Origin: Streptomyces huiliensis
GTDB taxonomy: Bacteria; Actinomycetota; Actinomycetes; Streptomycetales; Streptomycetaceae
Assembly: GCF_020037025.1 (NCBI RefSeq)
Contig: NZ_JAIQLH010000061.1
Coordinates: 1 to 57,468, forward strand
Reading direction: 5' to 3'
DNA: 57,468 bases
Shown: piece by piece, positions 18,977 through 27,844 of the stretch
Numbering within the stretch: the first letter of the stretch is position 1
Layout of the letters: each line of letters starts with the position of its first letter
Notes under the pieces: generated by a model
Seen by the model: the letters and a program-made list of their open reading frames with translations, nothing else
Database searches by the model: none
Told to the model about the DNA's origin: nothing
Program-made: the position numbers and the translations under genes

Positions 18977-19581
18977 GACGCCGGTGCCTCCAGCGACGCG
19001 GCGGCCGCGGCCGTGTACAGGTGGTCGACGAGTGTCACCAGCGCCCGCGCGCTCGACGCCCGGTCGCGGGCGTCGCACAGCATCACCGGGGTGTCCGGCA
19101 GCAGGTCCAGCGCCTCCCGCAGCTCGTCCGGCGGGTGCACCGGCGCGTCCGGGAACGCGTTGGCGGCGACGGCGAACGGGACGCCGAGGTCCTCCAGGTG
19201 CCCGAGGACGTCGAAGCTCGCCTCCAGCCGCCGCGTGTCGATCAGCGCGAGCGCCCCGAGCGCGCCGTGTGTCAGATGCCGCCACAGCGGGAAGAAGCGC
19301 GGCTGGCCGGGGGTGCCGAAGAGGTAGAGGACGCGCTGCCGGTTGAGGGTGATCCGCCCGAAGTCCATGGCCACGGTGGTGGTGGCCTTGCCCGGCAGCA
19401 CGTCGTCCACGCCCTGCCCGGCCTGCGTCATGGTCTCCTCGGTGCGCAGCGGCGGTATCTCGCTGAGCGAGCCGATGAGGGTCGTCTTGCCCACGCCCAG
19501 CGGGCCGGCGATCACGATCTTCACGGACGTGCGCACGGTGGGGGGTAGGTAGCGACCGCCGTCAGAGTTGGCGGAGTCCAT
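18973..19581 (-). CDS. cvnD: Conservon Ras/Arf-like GTPase CvnD
   Basis: 202 residues. P-loop GPLGVGKT at 26-33, switch II-like FGTPGQPRFF, and AANAF where canonical GTPases have NKxD. Conservons (cvn) of Streptomyces encode a membrane ATPase, a roadblock protein, a DUF742 protein and this small GTPase, proposed to form a G-protein-coupled-receptor-like complex at the membrane. The start overlaps the end of cvnC by about 20 nt and the stop overlaps the first P450 start by 4 nt, indicating coupled translation. Confidence 0.94.
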   Translation of the reverse strand: MDSANSDGGRYLPPTVRTSVKIVIAGPLGVGKTTLIGSLSEIPPLRTEETMTQAGQGVDDVLPGKATTTVAMDFGRITLNRQRVLYLFGTPGQPRFFPLWRHLTHGALGALALIDTRRLEASFDVLGHLEDLGVPFAVAANAFPDAPVHPPDELREALDLLPDTPVMLCDARDRASSARALVTLVDHLYTAAAAASLEAPAS

Positions 19582-19996
19582 CGAGTACCTCTTTCAGCAG
19601 GGCGGGATCGTGCCGGTCGGCGGCCGTGACCGGGGGACGGGCGACGACCAGGCCGGCGTCGAGCAGGTCGGCGAGCAGCACCTTGATCACCGCGACCGGC
19701 TGGCGCAGGTGGGCGGCGACCTCCGCCACGGACAGCAGCCGGACGCACAGGTCCAGGATCTCGGCGCACTCCGGGCTGAGGTCGGGCGCGTGCTCCCCGA
19801 GGGGCCCGGATGTCCCGGTTGCCCCGGGCGTCGCGGTGACCCCGGGTGTTCCGGTGACCCCGGGTGTTCCGGTCACCCCGGTGTACTCGGCGGCCACCAC
19901 GAGCGTCTCCAGCGCGAGGCTGTCCCGCGAGGGGGCGACCCGGCCGCCGGTGATCACGTAGGGGCGTACCGGCCCCGCGCCCGTCGGGCCGCTCAC
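19562..19996 (-). CDS. cvnC: Conservon DUF742 protein CvnC with repeat insertion
   Basis: 144 residues; DUF742 proteins are usually about 110-125. The N-terminal VRPYVITGGR motif and the winged-helix-like C-terminal half (LRLLSVAEVAAHLRQPVAVIKVLLADLLDAGLV, shown in part) are typical. Between them lies a Thr/Gly/Pro stretch built from four 18-bp DNA repeats (VTGTPG-like hexapeptides), absent from ordinary family members as I know them. Start overlaps the stop of cvnB by 4 nt. It probably bridges CvnB and CvnD. Confidence 0.93.
   Translation of the reverse strand: MSGPTGAGPVRPYVITGGRVAPSRDSLALETLVVAAEYTGVTGTPGVTGTPGVTATPGATGTSGPLGEHAPDLSPECAEILDLCVRLLSVAEVAAHLRQPVAVIKVLLADLLDAGLVVARPPVTAADRHDPALLKEVLDGLRQL
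19815..19886 (-). repeat. Four 18-bp tandem repeats inside cvnC
   Basis: Units at 19815-19832, 19833-19850, 19851-19868 and 19869-19886, each resembling ccggtgaccccgggtgtt. The unit is a multiple of three, so copy changes alter the length of a Thr/Gly/Pro linker without shifting the frame. Confidence 0.85.
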
Positions 19997-20397
19997 GGAG
20001 TGGCGGTACGGGCGCGGGGCGGGCTGCTGAGGTGCTGCCCTATCCGCACCACCATGTGCTGCATCTCCCGCGCGACCAGCCCGGCGTCCACGTCCGCCGC
20101 GGTGGCCACGGCCAGCGAGGCGCCCGGTCCGGCCGCCACCAGGAACAGGAAGCCGCCGTCGAACTCCACCATCACCTGGCGCGGCGCGCTCCCGTCGCCC
20201 GCCAGCTGCGCCGCGGCCTCGTGGCCGAGCGAGAGCAGGCCGGAGCAGACCGCGGAGAGGCGGTCGGCGTCATCGGTGGATATGTCCGGCGAACCGGCCA
20301 GCCGCAGCCCGTCGCGGGACACGACGAGCGCGTGCCGCACCGCGGGCACCCGCAGGATGTCGGCGAGCAGCCACTCCAGATTCCCGTTCGTACTCAA
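19993..20397 (-). CDS. cvnB: Conservon roadblock/LC7 protein CvnB
   Basis: 134 residues with the roadblock/LC7 fold: LEWLLADILRVPAVRHALVVSRDGL at the start (quoted in part: NLEWLLADIL), GSPDIS, a central LSAVCSGLLSLG helix and VMVEFDGGFLFLVAAG. Roadblock proteins regulate small GTPases, matching CvnD in the same operon. Its ATG overlaps the end of cvnA by 4 nt and its stop overlaps cvnC by 4 nt. Confidence 0.95.
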   Translation of the reverse strand: MSTNGNLEWLLADILRVPAVRHALVVSRDGLRLAGSPDISTDDADRLSAVCSGLLSLGHEAAAQLAGDGSAPRQVMVEFDGGFLFLVAAGPGASLAVATAADVDAGLVAREMQHMVVRIGQHLSSPPRARTATP

Positions 20398-22262
20398 CGC
20401 GATTCCCTTTCGCTGTCGTTCGGCTCACGGGGCCGCGCCGGTTCCGCCGCTCCGGCCACTGACGTGCCGTCGAGTGTCTCCGGTGCGGCGACATCTGACG
20501 GCACGACCGGACCCGTCGCCTCCGCAGCCATTGTGGCCTGCGGTGTTCGCGCGGCTTCCGCCGCCTCCGCTTCCGGTGCCGTGCCGGCTCCGGCCGGCGC
20601 TGCCGCGGCCGCCGCCTCTTCCCGGCCCAGCCGCGTCCCCGCCTGCAGGCTGCTCATGAACGCCGCCGCCTGCTGCGGCGACCGGACGGGCTCCGGCGCC
20701 GGCGTCCGGGGCGCGGAACCGGGGACCGGGCCCGCCGCCGCGCGCCGGCTGCGGCGGCGCGGGAGGCCGCCGGGGGTGATGGCGGGGGGTTCCGGAGCGG
20801 GGGGCTCCGGGGTGGCGGACTTCGGGGTGGCGGGCTTCTGGGTGGCGGGCTTCTGGATGACGGGTACGTCGTACGGGCCGGCGGTGTCCTCGGCGTCGTA
20901 CCGGTCGTTGCGGGCCCGGGCCTCGGTGATTCCGTCCTGGCCCGCCGCGGGCTCGGGCCGCGTGTGCTGGGCGGGCACCGGGCCCGGGCGTGCGGAGGGA
21001 GCCCGGTGCTCCGGCGCGTCGGCCGGCGGCGGCGTGCGCCGCGTCCGCTCGGCCTGTTCCCACTCCGCCTGTTCCCGTTCGGCCCGGTCCCGCTCCGCCT
21101 GCTCCCGCTCCGTCCGGTCCCGTTCGGCCCGGTCCCGCTCCGTCCGGTCCCGTTCGGCCCTGTCCCGCTCGGCCTGTTCCCGCAGCCCCGGCGCGCGCGG
21201 GGGCGCCGGGGTGGCCGGGGCCGTCGGCCCCTGGGTCAGCAGGGCGGACGGGACGAGGACGACGGCCCGGACGCCCCCGTACGCCGACGGCGAGTCCAGC
21301 TTCACCGAGAAGCCGTACCGCCGGGCCAGCATGCCCACGGCGGCCAGGCCGAGCTGCGGCTTCGCGCCCAGGCCGCGGCCCTCCGCCGCCGCGCCGCCGC
21401 CGAGCCGCACCTCGGCCTCGGCGAGGGCCTGCTCCGTCATGCCCAGACCGCCGTCGTCGATCTCGATCACGGCACCGCTGTGCACCGGCCGGATGCCCAC
21501 GAGCACGGTCACGGTCGGGGGCGAGTAGCGGGTGGCGTTGTCCAGCAGCTCGGCGACGGCGTGGATCAGCGCCTCGACCGCGCGCGGCTCGACGGCGGCG
21601 TCGCGCGCGCCCTGCACGCGGACCCGCTGGTACTCCAGGATCCGCGACTGCGCGCCGCGCACCACGTCCAGCAGCGACACCGCCTCCGGCCACTGCCGCC
21701 CGGGCCACGCGCCGCACAGCACCTTCATCGTCTGCGCCTGCCGGGCCAGCTGGGCCGCCGCGTGGTCGGCACGCATCAGACCGGCCATCAGGACCGGGTC
21801 CTCGGCGCTCTGTTCCAGCACGTCGAGGCCCTGCTGCTGGGCCAGGGCCATCACCTGGATGCGGTCCGCCATGACCAGGAACGCGGCGCGCCCGGACTCC
21901 TCCAGGCCCTTCCTGGCCCGGATGGCCGCCGCCGTCCGCGTGAGCAGCGCCTCGTGGCGGGCGGCGAGAACCGCGGCCTCCGGATCGCCGTCGGGGGCGG
22001 CGTACAGCGCCTTCGGAACGTCCGCCTCCGGGACGCCCTCCAGCACCGCGGGCAATCGGACGTCGGTCAGGTGCTCCAGCTCCTCCCGCCCGACGCGCTG
22101 CCGCTCGGCCAGCCGGGACCCGTACTCCGTCGCGGCCGCCAGCTCCCCGCGCAGCCGCGCCGTCAGGCGCCGGGCGCGGATCAGCAGCGGCGCGGCGATC
22201 ACAGCGGCGGTGGCCGTGCCCGCGGCCAGGCCCAGGGACACGGCCTCCGTTATCGGCATCAT
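20394..22262 (-). CDS. cvnA: Conservon sensor histidine-kinase-like ATPase CvnA
   Basis: 622 residues. One N-terminal membrane helix (about 5-28), a helical linker, then an HATPase_c domain with N-box ELLDNATRYSPP (Asn242) and DDGGLGM (269-275), and a long disordered tail. No canonical phospho-acceptor H-box is evident, as in other CvnA proteins. The tail starts with nine charged pentapeptides (361-405, RDRAE/RDRTE/REQAE type), then Pro/Thr repeats (KPATQ, KPATP). It heads a coupled operon cvnA-B-C-D-P450-P450. Weak ribosome site; two adjacent ATGs. The gene is divergent from a WXG100-like gene. Confidence 0.94.
   Translation of the reverse strand: MMPITEAVSLGLAAGTATAAVIAAPLLIRARRLTARLRGELAAATEYGSRLAERQRVGREELEHLTDVRLPAVLEGVPEADVPKALYAAPDGDPEAAVLAARHEALLTRTAAAIRARKGLEESGRAAFLVMADRIQVMALAQQQGLDVLEQSAEDPVLMAGLMRADHAAAQLARQAQTMKVLCGAWPGRQWPEAVSLLDVVRGAQSRILEYQRVRVQGARDAAVEPRAVEALIHAVAELLDNATRYSPPTVTVLVGIRPVHSGAVIEIDDGGLGMTEQALAEAEVRLGGGAAAEGRGLGAKPQLGLAAVGMLARRYGFSVKLDSPSAYGGVRAVVLVPSALLTQGPTAPATPAPPRAPGLREQAERDRAERDRTERDRAERDRTEREQAERDRAEREQAEWEQAERTRRTPPPADAPEHRAPSARPGPVPAQHTRPEPAAGQDGITEARARNDRYDAEDTAGPYDVPVIQKPATQKPATPKSATPEPPAPEPPAITPGGLPRRRSRRAAAGPVPGSAPRTPAPEPVRSPQQAAAFMSSLQAGTRLGREEAAAAAAPAGAGTAPEAEAAEAARTPQATMAAEATGPVVPSDVAAPETLDGTSVAGAAEPARPREPNDSERESR
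21048..21182 (-). repeat. Nine 15-bp repeats inside cvnA
   Basis: Consecutive 15-bp units, most like cgttcggcccggtcc or cgctccgtccggtcc, encode pentapeptides RDRAE, RDRTE and REQAE. The encoded segment is predicted helical and very highly charged. Confidence 0.88.
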
Positions 22263-22642
22263 CAGACGGTTCCCGGGAGGCGATCTTCAACTGGAGGACG
22301 GCCGTCAGCGTACGGGGCGGGGCGGCGGTGGCGGAAGTGTTGGGTGTGTCCTGACGCTTGGTCGAATTTCGGTCGATTCCTCCGCGTCCCCCGCGAAAGC
22401 GCGCGCGGGTCATGGGCGTCGGGGGCGTGCGAGCCGGCCGCCGGGCCGGGCTTCGGGGCGCCACACCGCCCGTCCAGCCGGCGGTCGGACGGACGTCATC
22501 GTTCCGTCCCCTTCGGTATTTACCTTCCGCTACTTGGCGGGTTCTTTCCGGGCCTCTTTCGCATCCGGATACGCCCGAGGTGAAGCCGCCGAACGGAAGG
22601 CAGAGGGGAAGCCGGGCAACCGGGAATCCGGGAGGGGAACGC
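22263..22642. promoter_or_regulatory. Divergent promoter region between cvnA and the WXG100-like gene
   Basis: 380 bp with no credible gene. The stretch around 22500-22560 is noticeably richer in T runs than its surroundings (ttcggtatttaccttccg), a likely promoter area for the rightward cassette. I cannot identify a specific operator. Confidence 0.4.
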
Positions 22643-23155
22643 ATGTCATACGAGGAGAAGTGGGCGAAATTCGGGATTCCGCGGGCTGCCGCGTCCGATC
22701 CGGCGGCCCTGCGCCTCGCCAGTGCGGGAGGTGAGGAGGGAAACGGGGGCACGATGGGTACGGGTACGGGTGCGGCGGCGGGGAAACTCAAAGTGACGGC
22801 CTCGGTACTGAAAACGCGCGCCGGAAAGGCGGAGGAGGTCCGCGGCCAGTTCCTCAAGGCGGACGACGACGTGATGCGGGAGACGGGGGAGGTGCCGGGC
22901 ACGCTCAGGGGCTTCACCGCCGACGAGGCCCTGAAGACGTTCCAGGAGCGCTGGCTCGATCAGATGGCCTATGTGAAGGGCGAGTTCACGGAGACGGCCA
23001 AGGCGCTGAGCGCCGCGGCGGACGGTTTCCGGGCCGAGGACCGTAAACACGCCCGCTCCCTGGGCGGCAACGGCAACGGCAACGGCGGCAATGGCAACGG
23101 CGGCGGTGGCAACGGCACGCACGGCGGCAACGGCACGGACGGCGGCGAGCATTGA
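22643..23155 (+). CDS. WXG100-like small protein with Gly/Asn-rich tail
   Basis: 170 residues. The middle (about 48-138) is a helical hairpin of the WXG100/ESX type: LKVTASVLKTRAGKAEEVR, then a turn, then FQERWLDQMAYVKGEFTETAKALSAAA (quoted in parts). The tail is GNGNGGNGNGGGG-like. WXG100 proteins leave the cell by type VII secretion. ATG 22643 has GGGAGGGG 5-6 nt upstream. The stop codon overlaps the next ATG by 1 nt (TGATG), so it is coupled to the large protein that follows. No signal peptide. Confidence 0.8.
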   Translation: MSYEEKWAKFGIPRAAASDPAALRLASAGGEEGNGGTMGTGTGAAAGKLKVTASVLKTRAGKAEEVRGQFLKADDDVMRETGEVPGTLRGFTADEALKTFQERWLDQMAYVKGEFTETAKALSAAADGFRAEDRKHARSLGGNGNGNGGNGNGGGGNGTHGGNGTDGGEH

Positions 23156-25503
23156 TGCCCGAGCCCCTGGGATACGGAGAGGTCCGGAACGCCGACCTCG
23201 GGCCGCTCCGCGAAGCGGTCGCGAAATGGCGGCAGGCGCCGGGAAACTTCCAGCAGATCCAGCTGAATTTCTACAACCTCGTCACCCGCGGCCTCGAATC
23301 ACCCGCCTGGGAGGGCGAGGCGGCGCAGGCGGCCGGCGAGAAGTTCGCCCGCGTCCAGAAGCAGCTGGGCGCCGCCGTCGAGGAATCGCTGCACGTCTAC
23401 AACGTCATGGACGAGGGGCTCCGGCAGTTCACCGCGGCGCGGAAGGCCCTGGAGGCCATCGAGCACGAACTCGCCGGACACAAGCACCTGCGGATCAACA
23501 AGGCCGACGGCTCCCTCTACCTGGAGCTCGGCGGCGAGGAGGAGCGGCACCGGGCCGCCCTCACCAAGGCGTACCAGGACACGTTCGAGCACTACCGGCA
23601 GCGCACCCGCAACGCCGTCGAACAGGCGGGACGGGCGGACAGCGCCCTCACCGCCGCCCTGACGTCGGACGTCAACGGCGAGGACCGCGGCTTCAACGCG
23701 AAGGCGTACGACACTCTGGCCGAGGCCCGCAAGGCGACGGACGAGGACCTCGACCAGGCCGTCCGGCTCAGCGGCGTCCCCAACGGGAAGATGACCTCGG
23801 ACCAGCTCCGGCAGCTGTCCGAGGTGATGGCCCGGCACGGCAACGTCCCCGAGTTCGCCGAGGCGTTCGCCACCCGGCTCGGCCCGGAGAAGACCCTGAA
23901 GCTGTGGTTCAACGCCACCCACCCGCGCAACCGCGACCAGCCCGGCACGAAGATCGACGAAAAGGTGTGGTGGCCCGCCGCGGAGAGCCTCCAGCGCGGC
24001 CTCGGCACCACGCTCGCCACCGCCTCGCACTCCGACGCCCCCGCCATGCGGGAGTGGAAGGACGGCATCATCCGGCTGGGCCCCGAACGCGTCGACAGCG
24101 GCGGGACGACGCACCCCTACGGGTTCCAGATCATGAGCAACCTCATGCGGACCGGCACCTACGACAGCCGGTTCCTCGACACCTACGGGAACCGGCTCCT
24201 GGACTGGGACGCCAAGAACAACACCCGCAAGGGTTTCGCCTACTGGTCGAACACCGCCGACACCGACACCCTCAATCTGATCGGCCGGCGGCGGGGCGAC
24301 AGCGGGCACGACGCGGTGGCCGGCTTCCTGGAGGGCCTCGGGCACAACCCCGAGGCCGCCACGAAGTTCTTCGAGAAGCCCGCCGGCGGCGACAAGGACG
24401 CGGTCAACCCGCACTTCTCCTACCTCACGGAGAAGCGGAACTGGATCTTCGACGGTCACACCTCCGGCGACCCGCGCAAACTCGTCGGCCACGAGGCCCT
24501 GGGCCACGCCCTCACCGCCGCCACCACCGGTTACTCCTGGGACGCCGCCGAACTCTCCGGCAAGGACCCGGAGATCTTCAGCACCGGCGGCGACCGGCGG
24601 ACGGCCGCCACCGCAGACGTGATGGAACAGGTCGTCCAGGTCTACGGCGGCAAGGACGGCCCCCGCCTCCTCCACGACCAGCCCGCCATGGCCACCAGCC
24701 TGGGCGTCATGGGCGGCGCCTACGTCGACGACCTCAACTACAACGTCTCGGGTCTCGGCGACTCCGACCACCGCGACCCCGAACACGGCGGACTGCGCAA
24801 CTCCGACGCCTTCCCCGCCGCCTACAAGGGCCGCGCCGACTTCGGCAACAAGGGCGCCATCGACTTCCTCAGCGTCCTCGGCCAGAACCCCGAGTCCCAC
24901 GCCGTCATGAACCAGGCGGAACACCTCTACACCGTCGACCGGTTCGCCCAGAACCCGCCGGCCGACGGCGTCGAGCAGTACGCCCACGCCCGGCGCGCCC
25001 TCCTCACCGAGGCCGAGGTGCGCGGCATCCTCGACCACTCCCGGGCGGCCCAGATCGAGGCGACGTACCAGCACGACAAGGCGCAGGCCCAGGCCGCCTT
25101 CCAGGAGTCGACGAACTGGACGCGCGTCGGCTACAGCGCCAGTGCGCCCTGGGTGAGCCAGCAGATCGTCGGCATCGTCGGGAAGTCCGGTCCCTGGGGC
25201 CTGATCGTGCCCATCGCGATGGGCGGCGCGACCGAGTTCGCGAAGGTCTTCCACAACGACGCGGTCTTCGGCGGCCCGCACCTCCCCGCGCCGGTCGACT
25301 CCACCGCCCTCTTCGAGACCGGCACCTCCTCCCTGGGCCGCACCGCCGAGCAGTTCGACCTCCCCACCTACGAAAGGCGGTACGGAACCGGTGCCGACGC
25401 CATGGACTCCACGGGAACCCTCTCCGACCGCCTCAAGCAGGCGTACCTCGGCACCGGGACGGCCACCGACACCTTCCGGGGCCGCCGCCCGTACACGCCG
25501 TGA
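23155..25503 (+). CDS. Large ESX/type VII-associated protein of unknown function
   Basis: 782 residues. The first 110 form a helical WXG100-like module with an SPAWEGEAAQAAGEKF segment at its turn. About 110-200 is more coiled coil. The remaining 580 residues are soluble and lack recognisable toxin, protease or lipase motifs; a short hydrophobic Gly-rich segment (GPWGLIVPIAMGGA) lies near 683-697. No immunity-like gene follows, but a lipoprotein gene overlaps the 3' end. The pair with the preceding WXG100-like gene suggests a heterodimeric type VII substrate; no secretion-machinery gene is in the window. Start at ATG 23155; TTG 23152 is also in frame. Confidence 0.82.
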   Translation: MPEPLGYGEVRNADLGPLREAVAKWRQAPGNFQQIQLNFYNLVTRGLESPAWEGEAAQAAGEKFARVQKQLGAAVEESLHVYNVMDEGLRQFTAARKALEAIEHELAGHKHLRINKADGSLYLELGGEEERHRAALTKAYQDTFEHYRQRTRNAVEQAGRADSALTAALTSDVNGEDRGFNAKAYDTLAEARKATDEDLDQAVRLSGVPNGKMTSDQLRQLSEVMARHGNVPEFAEAFATRLGPEKTLKLWFNATHPRNRDQPGTKIDEKVWWPAAESLQRGLGTTLATASHSDAPAMREWKDGIIRLGPERVDSGGTTHPYGFQIMSNLMRTGTYDSRFLDTYGNRLLDWDAKNNTRKGFAYWSNTADTDTLNLIGRRRGDSGHDAVAGFLEGLGHNPEAATKFFEKPAGGDKDAVNPHFSYLTEKRNWIFDGHTSGDPRKLVGHEALGHALTAATTGYSWDAAELSGKDPEIFSTGGDRRTAATADVMEQVVQVYGGKDGPRLLHDQPAMATSLGVMGGAYVDDLNYNVSGLGDSDHRDPEHGGLRNSDAFPAAYKGRADFGNKGAIDFLSVLGQNPESHAVMNQAEHLYTVDRFAQNPPADGVEQYAHARRALLTEAEVRGILDHSRAAQIEATYQHDKAQAQAAFQESTNWTRVGYSASAPWVSQQIVGIVGKSGPWGLIVPIAMGGATEFAKVFHNDAVFGGPHLPAPVDSTALFETGTSSLGRTAEQFDLPTYERRYGTGADAMDSTGTLSDRLKQAYLGTGTATDTFRGRRPYTP

Positions 25504-26206
25504 CGGCCGGCGCCGGCTGCTGTGGTGGGCGGTGGTGTGCGCGGTGGCGGGGACGGCGGCCTGCACGTCCCCTTCAGGGAGCGACGGAACCGTTCCCGCA
25601 TCCCGAGTCTGCGGCGGAACCCTGACGCCGGAGGCGGCCCGGGCGGTCGAATCACTCCTCGGGGCCCGGGAGTTCCGCGACGACGCGACCCTGACCGCCG
25701 ACCGGACGGCGACCCGCCTCCGTTCATCAGAAGGAGTGAACGAGTCGCGCTCCCTCCTGTGCGCGGTGCGGGGAGCGGGGGACGACGACGAGGAAGACCC
25801 CCTGTTCACGATCGAGTTCACCCACCCGGACCGCTGGACGAACTGGCCGGACCGCCTCGGCGCGGACCACGCGTACTACCGCGTGGGCCTCTACGGCGAG
25901 GCGGGACCGGACGGGGGCTCCATCGCCTTCCGCTGCGGGCGGGGCGTGGGCGGCTCGGGTTTCCCGGTGGTGGCGGCGTCCCTGGAACTGCACAGGAACG
26001 GAAGCGCCTACGCGGGCCCGCCCGGCCGCGACCGCACGCGCGCGTTCATGACCATCCTCCACGCGACGACCCGAGCGATGGCGGAGAACCTGAACTGCGG
26101 GACGGAAGCGACCCTTCCACCTCACCTCCCCCACCCCTCACCCCCCTCCGACTACCGCAGACCGCCGTACCTACGCGGGCCCGGGAGTGAGCAGCCCGCG
26201 AAGTGA
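25391..26206 (+). CDS. Lipoprotein, overlapping the preceding gene
   Basis: 271 residues from GTG 25391. A cytoplasmic Pro/Arg-rich leader of about 40 residues precedes RRLLWWAVVCAVAGTAAC, a lipobox signal with Cys near residue 58. The mature part has two or three further Cys and no known domain. The only in-frame starts before the signal lie within the preceding gene, giving a 113-nt overlap; AAAGGCGG precedes GTG 25391. The Pro/His-rich tail runs 36 nt into the convergent deacetylase gene. Third gene of the WXG100-like cassette; possibly an outer-face partner or receptor for the large protein. Confidence 0.72.
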   Translation: MPTPWTPREPSPTASSRRTSAPGRPPTPSGAAARTRRDGRRRLLWWAVVCAVAGTAACTSPSGSDGTVPASRVCGGTLTPEAARAVESLLGAREFRDDATLTADRTATRLRSSEGVNESRSLLCAVRGAGDDDEEDPLFTIEFTHPDRWTNWPDRLGADHAYYRVGLYGEAGPDGGSIAFRCGRGVGGSGFPVVAASLELHRNGSAYAGPPGRDRTRAFMTILHATTRAMAENLNCGTEATLPPHLPHPSPPSDYRRPPYLRGPGSEQPAK

Positions 26207-26932
26207 CATGAACCCGTACCCGCGATGACGGATCGCCCGGATGAGGGTGGGCAGCGCGCTGACGTCGACGGTCGACGGATCGGCGGAACTGGTCCGTCCG
26301 ACGTGCATCAACACGATGGCGCCGGGGACGAGGGCCCCCAGTACCCGTTCGACGACGACCTCGGTACCCACGCCCGCGGCGGCCCCCTTCCACCCCAACG
26401 TGTCCACGGTCCAGCGGACGCAGACGTACCCTTCGGCGTTCACGTCCGCGACGCACTCCCGGTTCACCTCCCCGTAGGGGAACCGGAACAGCCGCACGGG
26501 AGGCCGCCCGGTCGCCCGCTCGACGGCGTACGAGGCCGACCGCACCTCGTCCACCCGCTGTTCCCGGGCCAGCGCCGGGAACGCCGGGTGGGTCATGGAG
26601 TGGTTGCCCACGGGATGCGCCCGGGCGATCCGCCGCGCGGCGTCACCGTACGCGGAGGCGAACCGCCCGGTCATGAAGAACGTCGCGGGCACCCCCTGGT
26701 CTCCCAGCGCCCCCAGCACCTCCTCAACCCCTTGATCCCCACCCCCACAGTCGAACGTCAAAGCCACCCTCCGTTCCCGGGTGGGCACCACGGCGACGTC
26801 CCGCCCGGCGAACTCCCCGGGCACCTCATCCCGAGCCCAGGCACCCCGCCCCACCACTCCGACCCCGGCCACCCCGGCCCCCAGCGCGGCGACCCCCCGC
26901 AAGAACCCCCGCCGCCCAACGTCCCGTCCCAA
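26171..26932 (-). CDS. Secreted polysaccharide deacetylase (NodB family)
   Basis: 253 residues. A Tat signal peptide (VGRRGFLRGVAALGAGVAGVG, quoted to 20 or fewer as GRRGFLRGVAALGAGVAG) precedes the NodB domain: TFDCGGG (motif 1, with Cys in place of the second Asp of TFDDG), NHSMTHP (motif 2), RFPYGEVN (motif 3) and LMHVG (motif 5). It should de-N-acetylate or deacetylate a cell-surface polysaccharide. The start is TTG 26932 with GGGAGGG about 8 nt upstream. It converges with the lipoprotein gene, overlapping by 36 nt. Confidence 0.92.
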   Translation of the reverse strand: MGRDVGRRGFLRGVAALGAGVAGVGVVGRGAWARDEVPGEFAGRDVAVVPTRERRVALTFDCGGGDQGVEEVLGALGDQGVPATFFMTGRFASAYGDAARRIARAHPVGNHSMTHPAFPALAREQRVDEVRSASYAVERATGRPPVRLFRFPYGEVNRECVADVNAEGYVCVRWTVDTLGWKGAAAGVGTEVVVERVLGALVPGAIVLMHVGRTSSADPSTVDVSALPTLIRAIRHRGYGFMSLRGLLTPGPA

Positions 26933-27057
26933 GCGTCCGCCCTCCCGGCACAGTCCCGAAAACGATCACCCTGCCGCCTCGCCGCTACCCTGGAGCCCCC
27001 CGCCGCGGCCGCCGCGCACGGGGTTGACGCGGAGGCCGCGAAGGCGAGGGGGACCCG

Positions 27058-27771
27058 ATGCAATCGTTGCTGGAGAACATCGCCGTCGGCCTGGTGACCA
27101 GCTTCCTGGGCGGCGCCTTCGTATGGCTGTGGGAACGCACCAAGCGGACGCGGGCGGTGAACAGGAGAGCCCGGTTCTTCGGCGTCCGGCCCGGGCAGAC
27201 CTGCCTCGTCGTCCTGGGAAACAAGTACAACTCGCCCCGAACGGCGACCTACCCGGACATCCGCGCCGCCGTGGAACTGACCCTGCTCGCGGGCGAACTG
27301 GGCTGCGAGGTCGTCGTCGAGTCCGGGGATTTCCGCGGCGGCAACGGCGACCGCACCGAGTTCTGCGTGGGCGGCCCGGAGGGCGGCGCCAACCTCCGCA
27401 CCGGCGGCCACCTCGCCGCCCACCTCCCCGGCGTCACCCTCCACCCTTTCGACACCACGAGCCCGGACTCCACCGCCATCGAAGTGGGCGGAGAGAAATA
27501 CCTCTTCGACCACGCGAACCAGGAGTACGTCCTCGTAGCGAAGTTCACCCCCACCGAGTCCACCAAGCCGGTCTTCCTGGTCTGCGGCCAGAGCTCCACG
27601 GCCAACCTGGCGGCCATCCACTACCTCCGCCGGGAGTACGCCCGGGTAGCCCGCCGCATCGCCACCACCGACCGCTTCTGCCTACTGATCAAGGTCTCCG
27701 CCATCGCCACCTACGCCCACCACCGCGCAACCCTGGAACGCGACGTGTCAGCCGCTGCCTTCTCCCGCTGA
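27058..27771 (+). CDS. Hypothetical membrane-anchored protein
   Basis: 237 residues. An N-terminal hydrophobic segment (NIAVGLVTSFLGGAFVWLW) is followed by a basic stretch (ERTKRTRAVNRRARFFG), so the remaining 200 residues should be cytoplasmic. The domain has alternating strands and helices (TCLVVLGNKYN, CEVVVESGDF, PVFLVCGQSSTANLAAIHYL), with a Rossmann-like look, but I do not recognise the family. GAGGGGG precedes ATG 27058. It is the last chromosomal gene before the integrated element. Confidence 0.75.
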   Translation: MQSLLENIAVGLVTSFLGGAFVWLWERTKRTRAVNRRARFFGVRPGQTCLVVLGNKYNSPRTATYPDIRAAVELTLLAGELGCEVVVESGDFRGGNGDRTEFCVGGPEGGANLRTGGHLAAHLPGVTLHPFDTTSPDSTAIEVGGEKYLFDHANQEYVLVAKFTPTESTKPVFLVCGQSSTANLAAIHYLRREYARVARRIATTDRFCLLIKVSAIATYAHHRATLERDVSAAAFSR

Positions 27772-27844
27772 GACGCCGCACCCCGGCCACCGGGACACCG
27801 CCGGCGACCAGGCACCGATCACCGGCCCGACGGCCGACACACGC

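Noticed and set aside
21048..21182. CRISPR-like array
   Set aside because: Units are contiguous 15-bp repeats with no spacers and lie within a coding frame.
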